From NCBI GenBank assembly GCA_021399435.1, contig JAJTUP010000024.1:62001-126000 (forward strand): a DNA stretch of 64,000 bases. Reading direction: 5' to 3'. Under the pieces are notes generated by a model. The model did not search any database and was not told the origin of the DNA. It worked only from the letters and a program-made list of their open reading frames with translations. Positions 1 through 10,945 of the stretch are shown here, in pieces (the first letter of the stretch is position 1; every line of letters begins with the position of its first letter). This DNA comes from Diaporthe sp. PMI_573 (lineage: Eukaryota > Ascomycota > Sordariomycetes > Diaporthales > Diaporthaceae). The position numbers and the translations under genes are program-made.

Positions 1-360
1 GGTTTGCCGCTGCCACCACTGGGTCCCGCTCAGTCCTATAATACTAGTTTCATGAAAACTACAGGAGAAAGGGCTGACAGGTTCTGGTTTACTTTGTCAA
101 TTTGCCTTTCTCAAATGTATTTCAATAAATAGGACATGGAAACAACGCTCGCACTAAATTTTAATGAGCCGGTCATACAGAATAAACACACACACACAAG
201 AGGGGGTTGAAATGACACTTACCTAGGTACTCATTTTGAATCAAGTTTGTATTCATAATGTGAGAAGAGACTTACCTGTTGGGCTAAAAAAAAAAAAGAA
301 ACTTGCCTTGCTCACCTTTTTCGTCGTTTAACCATGTCTTGCAGTCAACGACCATCGCGA
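1..360. other. Intergenic, left edge
   Basis: No coding region is supported here. It holds a short CA dinucleotide run near 186-199 and an A-run near 287-298. It lies downstream of the minus-strand gene that ends at 361, so it probably contains that gene's 3' UTR. Confidence 0.6.
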
Positions 361-2247
361 TCAGAGAATTTGACCAAAGTGAGACAACTCAACACCAGGA
401 CCAAATCCCGTCCACCCGCTCTGCACATTCCTATCAAAGGAATCTCGGTCATAAATCAGCACAAACGGCTCGACCCGCGCATACTCCCTACTCGAGGGCC
501 CGACCTCCTTCGCCGATCCAGAGTCCTCCGAGTCAGGGTCGGTCTCCGACGAAACGTCCTCCGGAAGCTGCTCCGGCCAGACCCCTTGCCTGCGACGTCT
601 CTTGGCACGATGATCCCTGGCCCACTCGTGTTCGTCCTCGGGGGTCACCTCGGAGCGGCGGTAGAGCCGTTCAACAGGCTGCGCGGACCCGGGAGGCCCG
701 CGCACCGGCCGCGGCAGTCTCGTCCGACGGCCCTCGAGCTTGGCCAGCGCCTCGGCGCGCGTGGCCCGCTCTGCAGCTTCCCTCCGCCGGAGGATTAGCT
801 TGAACGCGGCCGACAGCATGTCCTTCACAGCCTTTAACAGTGGTGGATCCTGACTCAGATCAGCTGGGGGCTCATCAGGATCGTGCAGGAGGCCTGCTCC
901 CACGCCGTAGGCCACCAGGGGCGTCCGTGACGGTTCACCAACCAGGGCCCTGCCCCTGCCATCCGCGTAGGCACCCGTGGCCTTGATGAGCGCCGGCGAC
1001 ATGTTGGAGAGGTCGAATGGCGCGCCGGCGTCCTTCCAAGGCTGGGGCATGAAACTACTGCCGCCGTTCCGGCGGACCTCCTCGTCGGCCATGTGTTTCA
1101 ACGAGCCAAACCGCGGCTGCTGGGGCGTAACCCCCCAGTGCCGTTCCATCTTGCGGTCGGCGGTGCCGATGGACGTGAGGATGAGCCTCTCGAGGTTGGG
1201 AAACGTCCTCGCGATCGCGTAGCAGAGCTGGGTTCTCTTCTTTGGATCCCGGAACGCACTGGCCGACACCGCGACGATGGTAACCTTGGCCGCGTCGAGG
1301 TTGCTCAGGAAGGAAATCAGTTTCCCGTCGGACCTCCTGCGCTGGGCAAGGGGCACGCTCTGGCTGGTGCGGTTCAGGAAGTCTGTCAGGTACTCGTCGT
1401 CCAGCAGCAACGTGTCGCGTGTGCCCCGGAATCCCATCCCCGTGGGTTTGCGGTTAGCGTCTCGGAACCGGAAGAATGAGCGGTAGTCGTCCATCGCGCT
1501 CTGGGTTTCTCTTACCTTGGCGGCCATGGCGATGGCCCCGTGTTGGCCTTGCTTCTCGAACCGCTCGACGATTTGCACTGCTAACTTCTTTACGTCCCGC
1601 CACGGCACGTCCCAGCTTGGGGTGGGGTCCGATGGGCCTCTGCCGGGCGTCTTGAGAACGGCGGCAGCAAACTCGAGAGCCTCGAGAGGAGAGATCTTGC
1701 TCAGCTGCATCGTCATGCCCCGCCTAAGGATCGCCTCCGGGAAAGACCACAGGGGGAGGTCCAGCGCTGGGTAGGGGAACTCCTGGATCCAACTGGCGTG
1801 GCAAACCGGACTGGAAACCTTCTGCCAGAGGAATGCTGTCTCCCAATCTAAATCGTGGGGGATTCTCAAGTTAGATTGCGGCCGGAGATGGAATAGTCTT
1901 GAGGGGTAGTTGACGTACCTTTTGAATCCTTCTCTGTTCCGCATTTCATCCAGCGCCTGGACGGGAACGTCGCTGGGCATCTTCAGCTTTGCGAGCTCTT
2001 CTGGCTGGCTGAGCCGCAGCACGGGAGGCGGGGGAAACGCGAAGGGCCGTTGGCCCACCTCTTCCCCTGGAAAGGGCTGTTCGCTTACCGGGTCCCAGTC
2101 TATGCTGGAGTTGCCGTTCATGGGGACCTCGAGCTGTGAGCTGACCTCGACCCAGCCAGGACTCGTAGAGCTAGACGAGGCCTGAGGAGTGATTGGCGAC
2201 TCGGGTGACGACCCATTGAAGGGATTCCCTCCGGATGGATGTGCCAT
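361..2247 (-). CDS. Hypothetical protein, 628 aa
   Basis: A single-exon reading frame on the minus strand. I start it at the ATG at 2247, because the frame upstream of it opens only with a GTG codon. I do not recognise the family. The first 90 or so residues are rich in Ser, Pro and Gly and look disordered. The middle part is a mixed globular sequence rich in Trp, Arg and Leu. The last 130 residues alternate basic and acidic stretches, with a cluster of arginines near residue 555 that could act as a nuclear localisation signal. There is no signal peptide and no membrane segment. The length without a stop and the high third-position GC support a real gene. The function is unknown; a small unseen intron is possible, for example near 1912, where a GTACGT lies in frame. 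Confidence 0.7.
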   Translation of the reverse strand: MAHPSGGNPFNGSSPESPITPQASSSSTSPGWVEVSSQLEVPMNGNSSIDWDPVSEQPFPGEEVGQRPFAFPPPPVLRLSQPEELAKLKMPSDVPVQALDEMRNREGFKRYVNYPSRLFHLRPQSNLRIPHDLDWETAFLWQKVSSPVCHASWIQEFPYPALDLPLWSFPEAILRRGMTMQLSKISPLEALEFAAAVLKTPGRGPSDPTPSWDVPWRDVKKLAVQIVERFEKQGQHGAIAMAAKVRETQSAMDDYRSFFRFRDANRKPTGMGFRGTRDTLLLDDEYLTDFLNRTSQSVPLAQRRRSDGKLISFLSNLDAAKVTIVAVSASAFRDPKKRTQLCYAIARTFPNLERLILTSIGTADRKMERHWGVTPQQPRFGSLKHMADEEVRRNGGSSFMPQPWKDAGAPFDLSNMSPALIKATGAYADGRGRALVGEPSRTPLVAYGVGAGLLHDPDEPPADLSQDPPLLKAVKDMLSAAFKLILRRREAAERATRAEALAKLEGRRTRLPRPVRGPPGSAQPVERLYRRSEVTPEDEHEWARDHRAKRRRRQGVWPEQLPEDVSSETDPDSEDSGSAKEVGPSSREYARVEPFVLIYDRDSFDRNVQSGWTGFGPGVELSHFGQIL

Positions 2248-2941
2248 GCTTCTCGCCCAGCTCACACTTTCTAGTCGTGTTCACTGATGGTGCGATCCCG
2301 ACTTAGTGAGATGCTGAAAGCGAGAGCTCAACACCGAACAACGAATCGTTAAAGTGAAACCAATTCTGAAACTGCCCAGGTGCACATGACTTGAGTGGTT
2401 TAGTATTTATACATACCAATATCATCTGATTCGATAACAATGCCCATTGTTGGAACATACCTGAGTCTTGAACACCGTCGAACAAAGCCCTCCATTAATC
2501 TCTGACTCGTCCCGCAAAATATCCTTTCACCAAGACGGGTGGTGGCACGATGCATCTTTGTTCCTTTAGCAGCGTTCCTACGCGGGAAACACGGAAATGT
2601 CGGCTCACTTTCAATCTGGGCTATCAGATAGGGTACTCTTCCTGGGTCAGATGTGTTCGTCTGAAAGTCCAGCGAAATTTCTTCTGCAGTTCCAAGCGAA
2701 GCCCACTCGAGGAAGTATCACTCGTAATGTTCAAGTTGTTCGTGATTTCACTCTCACGGTCTGCATGTGGTGAATATGAAATGTCCTCATGTAATGCTAG
2801 GCTCAAATAACGGCTTTATCTATGAATGGGTCTGGATGAACATGGTCTACACATTGTGATTCTACGTACGCCAACTCCAAATGCCAAATACGCTGCCAGT
2901 GTAAAAGGCTGATACGAAACACAGGATGCCGCGCTATGAAA
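2248..2941. other. Intergenic region, 694 bp
   Basis: It lies between the start of the 628-aa hypothetical gene and the stop of the P450 gene, both on the minus strand. It should hold the promoter of the first and the 3' UTR of the second. Only short shadow frames are visible. Confidence 0.5.
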
Positions 2942-4779
2942 TCAAAACTTCAACTGCCTCGGCTTGAGCTTGACCTGCCAGTGGCCGCTGGCAAACTGCA
3001 TGGTGATGTACTGCCTGAAGTCAATGTCCTGACCAGGCACCTCGATGACATCGAAGCGGCTGAAGATGTTGGCGGCCACCATTCGCATCTCAGCCCATGC
3101 GAAGCTAATTACAAGACAGTCGTGTCAGCAAAGAAAGCAACAAAGGGCGGGGACTGAGGTTTTTGTTTCCATTTTACTTACTTGATCCCTATGCAGGAGT
3201 GCTTCCCGCCAGAGAAGGGATAGTACGCATCCATGCTGTGGAACAATCTGGTCAGCCAACTGCCAAGCGGCTTGGAATGTGTGTAAGTGGTGTAGGCAGG
3301 TGACTTACTCGGGAGCCGGGGCGCCCTCCCTCTTGCCCTCCGGCAGCCACCGTTCAGGCCAGAACCGCTGCGCCTGTGGCCAGTGATCCTCATTCAAGTG
3401 CAGCGCCCTATAACTAGCACTGACAACAGTGTGAGGCGGAAGCCTGTAGCCCATGATCTCGACCCACTCGCCGCCCGTCCGGCGGCCCATCTCGGAGGCG
3501 ATGGGGTGCATCCTCAGGTTCTCCTTGATGCAGGCCTCGAGGTACTCATACCCGGGATCCGACCGCACCATCTTGGACGTGATGATGTCGTCGTCCATGA
3601 CGTCCCGGGCGGGCAGGCTCGCGAGCAGCTTGGCCCTGACGCGGGGGTTCCGCGCCAGCTCGAGGAACAGGCAGGCGATGGTGCCGCTGGTGGTCTCGGA
3701 CCCGGCGAGGAGCACCTCGGCCATCTGGTCGATGATGTCGCGGCTGGTCATGGCCGTCCCCGTGTCGGGCTTGCGGCCCTCGTCGATCATGTGCTGCAGC
3801 AGGTCCTGGCGCTCCACGTCGCCGCCCTTGCTTGTGTTTGTGCTGCGGCGGCGCACCACCGCGTCGATGGCCGTGATCATCTCGGCCGGCCAGTCGAACT
3901 TGATGTCCCACCCGAACTTGCGGAAGAACTTCTTTACGTAGACGGTCTGGTACCGCTTGGCGAGCCCGTCGAAGATGGAGCGTGGGATCGACTTCCATAC
4001 GTGCTCGTCTACGCCGTTCTCTACCTCGGTCAGGTCAGGGTTCGTCTGCCCGAATCCTTTGCCGAAGGAACATTCTCCCATGCTGTGGGTGCCCAGTGTC
4101 AGTTGTGTAGCGACCTGACCTGGCTGTATGCTACTCACATGTCAAGAGCCACATTGTGGAGGTCATCCATCAGGTCGACTTGGAACCCAGTATTCTTGGC
4201 AAGTTGAAGATTGTGGTCGATGTCATTTTGGTACTTTGATAATAGAGCACGAACGGTGTGTTGGAAGTAAGACTCGAGGTTGTCAATGTAGTTGACAGTA
4301 AAGGCCGGCGACAAGAAACGCTTGAGTTTCTTGTGAGGCTCGTAGCGACTGTTTTGGAGAGCCTTGTTTAGCTTGGGAACTTTCTTTTCTTTGAGATTGG
4401 TCAAACGAATGGCCACTTACATCTCCCCAAAGAGACCCGGACTCAGCTTGTCACGCGAGATCTCAGAGTACATCGCGACCTTGGGCAAGTCCACCTTGAC
4501 CAAGATCTGTTTGAGGGCATCTTTGTCCGAAACCCAGATCTGGCGCGGGCCGAGACGAACGATGGATCCGTATCTGGAGTGGGCTTTCTCCACAGTCTTC
4601 CAGATCTCTCCTGTTGAGAAGCCCCATTTGAGGTGTATCGTAGTTAGTGGCGCATACCATGGCCCAGGTATGTCACGCAGCGGTGAGCGAATAGCTTTCA
4701 AGGTGCTAAGGACGGATTTGACGAGCAGGTACAATGCGACTAGCACTGCGGCTGCCGAAATCAGAGTGACGAACGCCAT
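2942..4779 (-). CDS. Cytochrome P450 monooxygenase, 519 aa
   Basis: A heme-thiolate monooxygenase anchored in the ER membrane. I read five exons: 4779-4421, 4348-4139, 4082-3309, 3235-3182 and 3104-2942. All junctions are GT..AG and the total is 1560 nt in one frame. The N-terminus has a membrane anchor (about residues 3-23) followed by a proline-rich hinge. The I-helix motif AGSETTS lies at about 316-322, ExxR at 377-380, PERW at 432-435, and the heme loop FSGGKHSCIG has its cysteine ligand at residue 462. All catalytic landmarks are present, so the enzyme should be active. The length is normal for a fungal P450. Substrate and CYP family cannot be told from sequence alone. It is transcribed divergently from the fatty-acid desaturase at 9.1 kb and may belong to the same metabolic group. 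Confidence 0.92.
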
Positions 4780-7700
4780 CGTGTCTGAACTGGCCTGTGC
4801 TTCAATTATCTCAAGTCCAAATTACTTGGGGAGACAAGATCACAAGACACAGTCGGCTTGAAGCGAGGCGTTTCTTCTTGTGTCCGGTAGAAGGCAAAAC
4901 AGCAGAATGAAAGGCCTGGAAAACTTCTAGTGCTCTTGGACCTCAAGAATGATCAAGTGAAATGTATAAGAGAGGCCTTGAGCTGCTTATCGAGTACATT
5001 ATGGCGATGGTACTATTGGCACTGGGAAGTGCTATTATTTATACTACAGGGGCGGTCAACTATCACGTCCCATCTCCTCGCAAGAACCACAAGATCCAGT
5101 TCGTCTCACCTGCCCAGCCACGGGCTCAGCCTAGATGGATGGGCATGGGTACGGCGGCTCAAGAAAACTATCATGCGACATGATTCGGAGATGAAAGCGG
5201 CAAGGGAACCGCATGATCGTGGTAAAGAGCCCACTCGCACTCGCCTGGGGGGCTTGATTCAGGCAATTCTAGATTGGTGACAGATCCGGTTCGCGGACCG
5301 ACGATTCTGGACCCCGAGAAGTGTTTCTACAGCGTGGAAGATTGTTTCACAATCAGCAGTTGGGCCCGCCAGCACGGATGGCACCCGTATATGCCGCCGT
5401 ACTAATAAAGCTTACTTGAGAACAAGGCTATGACGATGGTCGAGGTGATGGACGGAGAGGCGAACGCAAACAGGATATTGACGGGGGCTAGTAGAACCGC
5501 CAGGCTGAGAACGGGTGGAAACTATCTAGGGGTTATCCCGAGGCTTTACCGATCACTTATGCGGAATCAACACGATGGAGCCCCTGTCTTCGTCGAACGA
5601 TCAGACAGGATGTGGTCATCAGATGGTGGGCCGTCTTAAGGAAGGCCACGGTCGTGGTTGTTCTAGTCTACGCATAGAATGGTCTGGCCATAGTATAGGC
5701 CAACAGAGGAAGCTTATCAAAATAAGGTTTATATGGAGAGGGAGGAGGAGGGCGGGCTGAGGATGTTTCGCGTAACACTTCCGGTGCTGTGGGGTCCAGG
5801 CTATTCTAGATCTGGGATACAAGGAAACCTTAATTGTCTACCTTGTAAATCGGCGATGGGCCCGTTCCGGCAATATGGAAATTGCCGTACCTTCCTACAT
5901 TGCGGGGAACATCAGCGACGCCTTGCCGAAGTACACAGGTTGGAACCGAAGGATCAAAGGCGTAGATTGGATTCGAGGCTAGGAACCCAATCTGTAGATT
6001 TCTACGTTCTGCACGTGGCTCACGCACTCACTAGGTATGCGCGCGCTCGCTCTAATGCTAGTATGTTGCAGCATATCAAGGTGTAAGTAAGATTTCGGAG
6101 ACAGGTTCAGGTTCTGGGTGATAGTTATCTAGGATCCAGTCTGACTTCAGCCGAGTACTATCTAGGCTTCCACTTCACCTACTTGCGGAGAGGGGCTGCG
6201 TTGACGAATTGGGTGAATGACCGGTCAACTGTCATATCACGTTATCGACATCGGGACCCGACGAGAGCTGACTGATTTCAAGTCACATACCCGACGGCTT
6301 TGGAAGACCCCCAGCTAAGGGAAGTGCCTAGGACAGGCTGAGGCCTGGGCTCGTTGAAACATGTCAGGGCACTGTAGAAAGATAGTTTCGTATAGTATGC
6401 TATTGCTCTGATACCCAATGAAGAGACCGACGAGTCGATTTTAAGTTTTGACTAACGGCCCCGCCCGTGTGGCCTTTGAATCTCGACCAACCCAAAGACT
6501 CTATCTGCCTATGACTGTCTCATTGTCACTTAGTCAGGCATGAAATAGTCAAAGAGTGCCCACCTAGCAGGTGGTATATCGGTAATCGTTTACTATGCCG
6601 GCCGGGCATACACGCGTAAATGCGTGAAGTTGGGGCCGCCCCTTGGCGACATGCTGACTCGTCATGGGAGCGATACCTAGACATGCCTTACGACAGCGCT
6701 GCCGCCCAGACATGCCAACTCACCTAAGACGGGCAACTGTGCCGCGGAGAAGGTCTTTCCGTGCTGTACCTGCACGCCGTGGGTAGGGAAGAGACCAAGT
6801 GAAGGCTCTCACCGCCGGAGGCCCGTAGGCAAAGCAGAGTTAAAGGAATCAGAACTGGTCATTTGCTTCCGAGTTGCCCAAAGTGTCTCGAGAGTGGGGC
6901 TGAAAAAGGCCCGAGCGAGCGAGAGATCTAACACTTGCATAGATTATGCACTCTGCAGGAAGGGTGCAGATTATGATCAAGATTAGGGGAAGAAGATTGC
7001 TATTAGCGACGATCCCTTCCTTTGGAGTCCCTATTTCCCCTATCCCTAATCCCTATGTGCCTATGTCGCAGGAGGCTGGCGCTGCAGGTCTTCTGACAAC
7101 TCGCTCACGCACGTGATCTCTCACATGAATGCAATGCAACATCGGAGGCGAGCCAGGCGCATGGTCTGGATTTCACATGTCGTGTGCTTGCTGTTGTGCG
7201 TCCATCGCCAAGCCCTCACTACCTGCTAGGCACTGCTAAGCAGGTTAGGTAGGACTCGGAAGTCAGAAATGTCACCCAGTGAGCCAGGGCTGCGTGGATG
7301 AGGCGTTATTGGCAATGGATGACGTTGCCTGTTCGGATCCCAGCGGCGACGTTCGGGTGGGAGCTTCGTGGTTGTCGCACTGGTGCGTTTCGAAGGGGGT
7401 GTTTCAAATGGGGGGTAGGGGGCTTCCGGCATCTGATAACCCTCCTGGTAGTAACCCTCGTTCCCGGGGCCAAATCCTGAGAGTGAGCGGTAACAAACTT
7501 CAGGGCTGTGTGAGATTTTTTTTTTTTGAAAGTTGGAGGAACCGGGAGCTCATCAGACTCGGCTGACTGGGCTGGCAGTGCCTGGCAGGAAGGAGGGTGT
7601 TCACTGGCACGCCATAGCACGTGCAGGGTGGTCGACTAACCGCTTGAGGGTGGGAGGACCGTTGCAATGCTGCAGGAGACCAGGAACAGGCACTGCGATT

Positions 7701-9098
7701 ACTTCAATAACCTCGGCCACTCCTTCCTCTCTTTTCCTCTCTTCCTGTCTTTTCCGACACATGCCTACTGAATGAAGTGGTTGTTCGTGATGTGTTTTTT
7801 TTTGTGCCAACTTGGCAAGTGCCTGCCCGCCCCTCTCGCCTGCCAGCAGTGAATGGCTCAACGGTTTTCTGCCCGCCTGCCCGCCTCGTCCTTCCCTTTA
7901 TGTGGCAGCTTCCGCCCTCAGAAGCAATTATCCGGGCTCGCTGGTTGGCTGTGTGCCGTGGGGGTGCTGAGCCGCCTCCATTCTGGACCAGGGGTCCCCC
8001 ATCCACATGGACCCGTAGCCAACATGGCGGTCCACAAAAATAGCTGGCCTGAGCTTGGGACCCTGAGTCTCCCCTGTCAGGCCAGCCACAGTGGCCAGCC
8101 CAACTCTCAACTCCCGCCCATCTTCTCCGACTCCCCAGTTCCCCCAGCTCGAGCTCGCCAGCTCCCGAGTGCCAGGCCCATGTGCCATCCACGGCTTTCC
8201 GCACAGTCAGACAGACAACGAATCCTCCTTGGCAGAGTTTTGCATGTGAAAACCCCCCTTTGCCCTTCCGAGTCCCTTCGTGTCTTGGCCCCCTGATCAT
8301 CATCCCGCCAAGCCAATCCTCGGCCACGGACCTGCACGAGTCTAGCCGCATGGGACGTGGCCGAATCCATGATCTAGACTGCAATCTGTCTAGAAGGGTT
8401 CCAGAGTTTTTCCTTCGCCTTCTTTCTCAGGGGCCAAAATGGGCAGATGGGATGAATTGGGAAGGGGAAGGGGGATGGAATGGAGTCAGCCTGTGCCGTG
8501 CCCAGCTTGCCAGCGCGCCTTGGTGTCCTTGTGCCCTGCTGGCGAGTTGGCAAGTTGACAAGTTGGCGAGTAATCCATCCACCCATTCGCCGCCCACACT
8601 TGCGTCTATGCGTCGTCCATCCTACTTCACCGCCAGGATGGGGCCGCGGCCACTGGGCCGAGCCGGGGCCATCCACGGACTGGCCTGCTACTGAATCCAT
8701 CTCGTTCTCAGGGGACCGAGACGCCTGGACCGGGAACGGGCACCCTCTGTGCCTTGTTCAGGGTCCTCCAAGGGTCCATGGGGTCCAAGCAGTCCAGTCC
8801 CAAGTCCCAAACCCACCAGCAGGGGTCACACTTGTTGATATCGCTCGAGCGGTCGGGGGTGAAAAATTGTTGATATCGTGTCCAGATCCCAGGCCTAGAA
8901 AAAAAACTTCCTGATCCTCTAGTCACACCCTGAGACCCTTCATACCTGAGACGACCTCTCAGTCGCCATTTTGTCCCTCTTGCCTGCGCAAACATCCTCT
9001 CACGCTCCACAGCCAGGAAGAGTCAGACTCAGTGTTTGATTGCCTTGGGAACACCACTCTTGTGAGAAAGGGGACACGTTGGAACTGAAGTCGCAACC
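4780..9098. other. Long intergenic region, 4.3 kb
   Basis: This gap separates the divergent P450 and desaturase genes. I found no reading frame with domain similarity or plausible exon structure. The 5.3-7.0 kb part looks like anonymous sequence. From about 7.5 to 9.0 kb the strand is rich in C and T with short T-runs (near 7510 and 7797), as in strong fungal promoters and long leaders, and it probably carries the desaturase promoter and 5' UTR. Overlapping open frames on both strands here (7.7-8.9 kb) appear to be GC-driven shadows. Confidence 0.5.
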
Positions 9099-10479
9099 AT
9101 GGCCACCACGGTCCAGACGAGGAGCAGGGCGGCGAAGCAGCAGGTGAGCTTCCTCCCCCGCCCACCATTGTTGAGGGCACGCGCCGCGATGCGGAAACAC
9201 TGCGCGCTGCAGCCAAATTGACCACCGACACTGACACCACACTCCCCAGGCTGCTCCCTCCGCTCCCATCAAGCTCGAGGCAGAGCCCAAGGGGCAGGAA
9301 TTCCCCGACGTCGCGACCATCAAGAGCTGGATCCCAGACCACTGCTTCCAGCCTACGGTTGCCCGCTCCATGAGCTATGTCGTCCGCGACTATGCCATGG
9401 CCCTCACCCTGGGCTGGGCGGCTCTGACCTACATCCCTCAGATCGAGAACTCGCTGTACCGCTCTGCCGCTTGGATCGCCTACGGCTACGTCCAAGGCCT
9501 CATTGGTGTCGGCATCTGGATTCTGGGCCACGAGTGTGGTCACGGCGCTTTCTCCGTCCACAGGAAGTTCAACGACGTCATGGGCTGGTTGATGCACTCC
9601 TCGCTCCTCGTCCCCTACTTCAGCTGGAAGTTCAGCCACCACCGCCACCACCGCTTCACCGGCCACATGGAGAAGGACATGGCTTTCGTGCCGCAGACCG
9701 TCGACGCCCGATCGCGCAAGCGCCTCGCCAACTTCTACATGGATGCCGACCTCTTCGAGGACACCCCCATAGTCCAGGGCACCAAGCTCATCTTCCACCA
9801 GCTGTTCGGATGGCAGACATACCTCCTGACCAACGCCACGGCCGGCAAGGGCAGCTTGCAGCGCGAGGGAAGCTGGTTCCGTCTTAGCCACTTCGAGCCC
9901 ACCTCCGCCGTCTTCAGGCCCAACGAGGCCGTCTTCATTGCCCTCTCCGACCTGGGCCTGGCCCTGACCTCGGCCGCTCTGTACTACGGCTCCACCATCT
10001 ACGGATGGCAGACGATTGCCCTCCTCTACATCGTGCCCTACATGTGGGTCCACCACTGGCTCGTCGCCATCACCTACCTCCACCACAACCACCCCGAGGT
10101 GCACCACTACGAGGCCGAGTCATGGTCCTACGTCAAGGGCGCCCTTGCCACCATCGACCGCGACTTCGGCTGGGTTGGCCGCCACCTGTTCCACAACATC
10201 ATCTCTGACCACGTTGTACACCACCTTTTCCCGTGAGTTATCCCGCCCCCCGCTCCTACCGATGAATTTTTCCACTAACAGCGAAACCACAGTCGCATTC
10301 CCTTCTACAAGGCTGAGGAGGCCACCGAGGCCATCAGGCCTAAGCTCGGCAAGCTTTACCACCGCGACGACCGCTCGTTCCTCGGCCAGCTGTGGTCCGT
10401 GTTCACCACGTGCAAGTACGTCGAGAAGGACCCCAACGTGCCAGGTGCGATGAGGTGGGCCGACCTCAAGGAGAACTAG
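9099..10479 (+). CDS. Fatty-acid desaturase, Delta12/omega-3 group, 404 aa
   Basis: A membrane di-iron desaturase that introduces a double bond (or a related modification) into a fatty acyl chain in the ER. Three exons: 9099-9143, 9250-10232 and 10293-10479, totalling 1215 nt in frame. The first exon encodes only 15 residues. The three histidine boxes are complete: HECGH at 109-113, HHRHH at 145-149 and HVVHH at 336-340. The contexts are unusual for a fungal oleate Delta12-desaturase as I know the family: the first box reads GHECGHGAF, where AHECGHQAF is usual, and the third continues LFPRIPFY. Both features recall omega-3 enzymes and diverged FAD2-like enzymes. Regioselectivity is therefore open. 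The protein has no cytochrome b5 domain and is slightly short. It ends 466 bp from the convergent MFS gene. Confidence 0.9.
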
Positions 10480-10945
10480 AAATTTTTCTTCTGTCACTAG
10501 ATGGATGGTTGGGCTTAGATCTCCTTGTGAGAAACTCCGACTCGGAGTTTTCTCTCTGTTCTAGACTCAATACCTCTCCAGAGACTACGGGCCATGGGAT
10601 AGACAGATCAAACCCGCAGTGGTTGCGGGTCATAGACTAGAGGCCGGGCACACCTCGGCTTTCACGCTGGATTATAGACGGACTGCTTTTAGACCATAGA
10701 GAACAGACTAGACTAGTTGATACCAAACTATGTCAGACCTCTTACCCCTCCATGCCAAACAGCTGACTTTCCTCATCCCTGTCCATGCAAAGCTCTGCAT
10801 TTACCAGTTGGCTTCAACATCTGGGTGTGACATGCTCAAATACCGTCAAAATAGATAAGGTTTGCCGGGACAAGCAAAATCATGAGCATATTTAAAATTA
10901 CTCTGAACTATAGACTATTGAATAGGAATATTGGCTTCTTGAAAA
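10480..10945. other. Convergent intergenic region, 466 bp
   Basis: The 3' ends of the desaturase (+) and the MFS exporter (-) face each other here. Only 3' UTRs and polyadenylation signals are expected. I see no gene. Confidence 0.5.

Noticed and set aside
303..803. Long plus-strand frames opposite the first gene
   Set aside because: They overlap the better-supported minus-strand gene, start at non-ATG codons or lack protein-like composition, and arise from its GC-rich third positions.
3383..4207. A 274-aa plus-strand frame opposite the P450
   Set aside because: Shadow of P450 exons 2-3, rich in His, Val and Leu as expected from codon complement.
7201..8914. Several overlapping open frames on both strands in the desaturase upstream region
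   Set aside because: Low-complexity, no family similarity, mutually overlapping; best read as GC-rich promoter and leader.
8959..10107. A 382-aa minus-strand frame opposite the desaturase
   Set aside because: Shadow of the desaturase; its Gly/Val/Glu-rich text mirrors the codon bias of the plus-strand exons.
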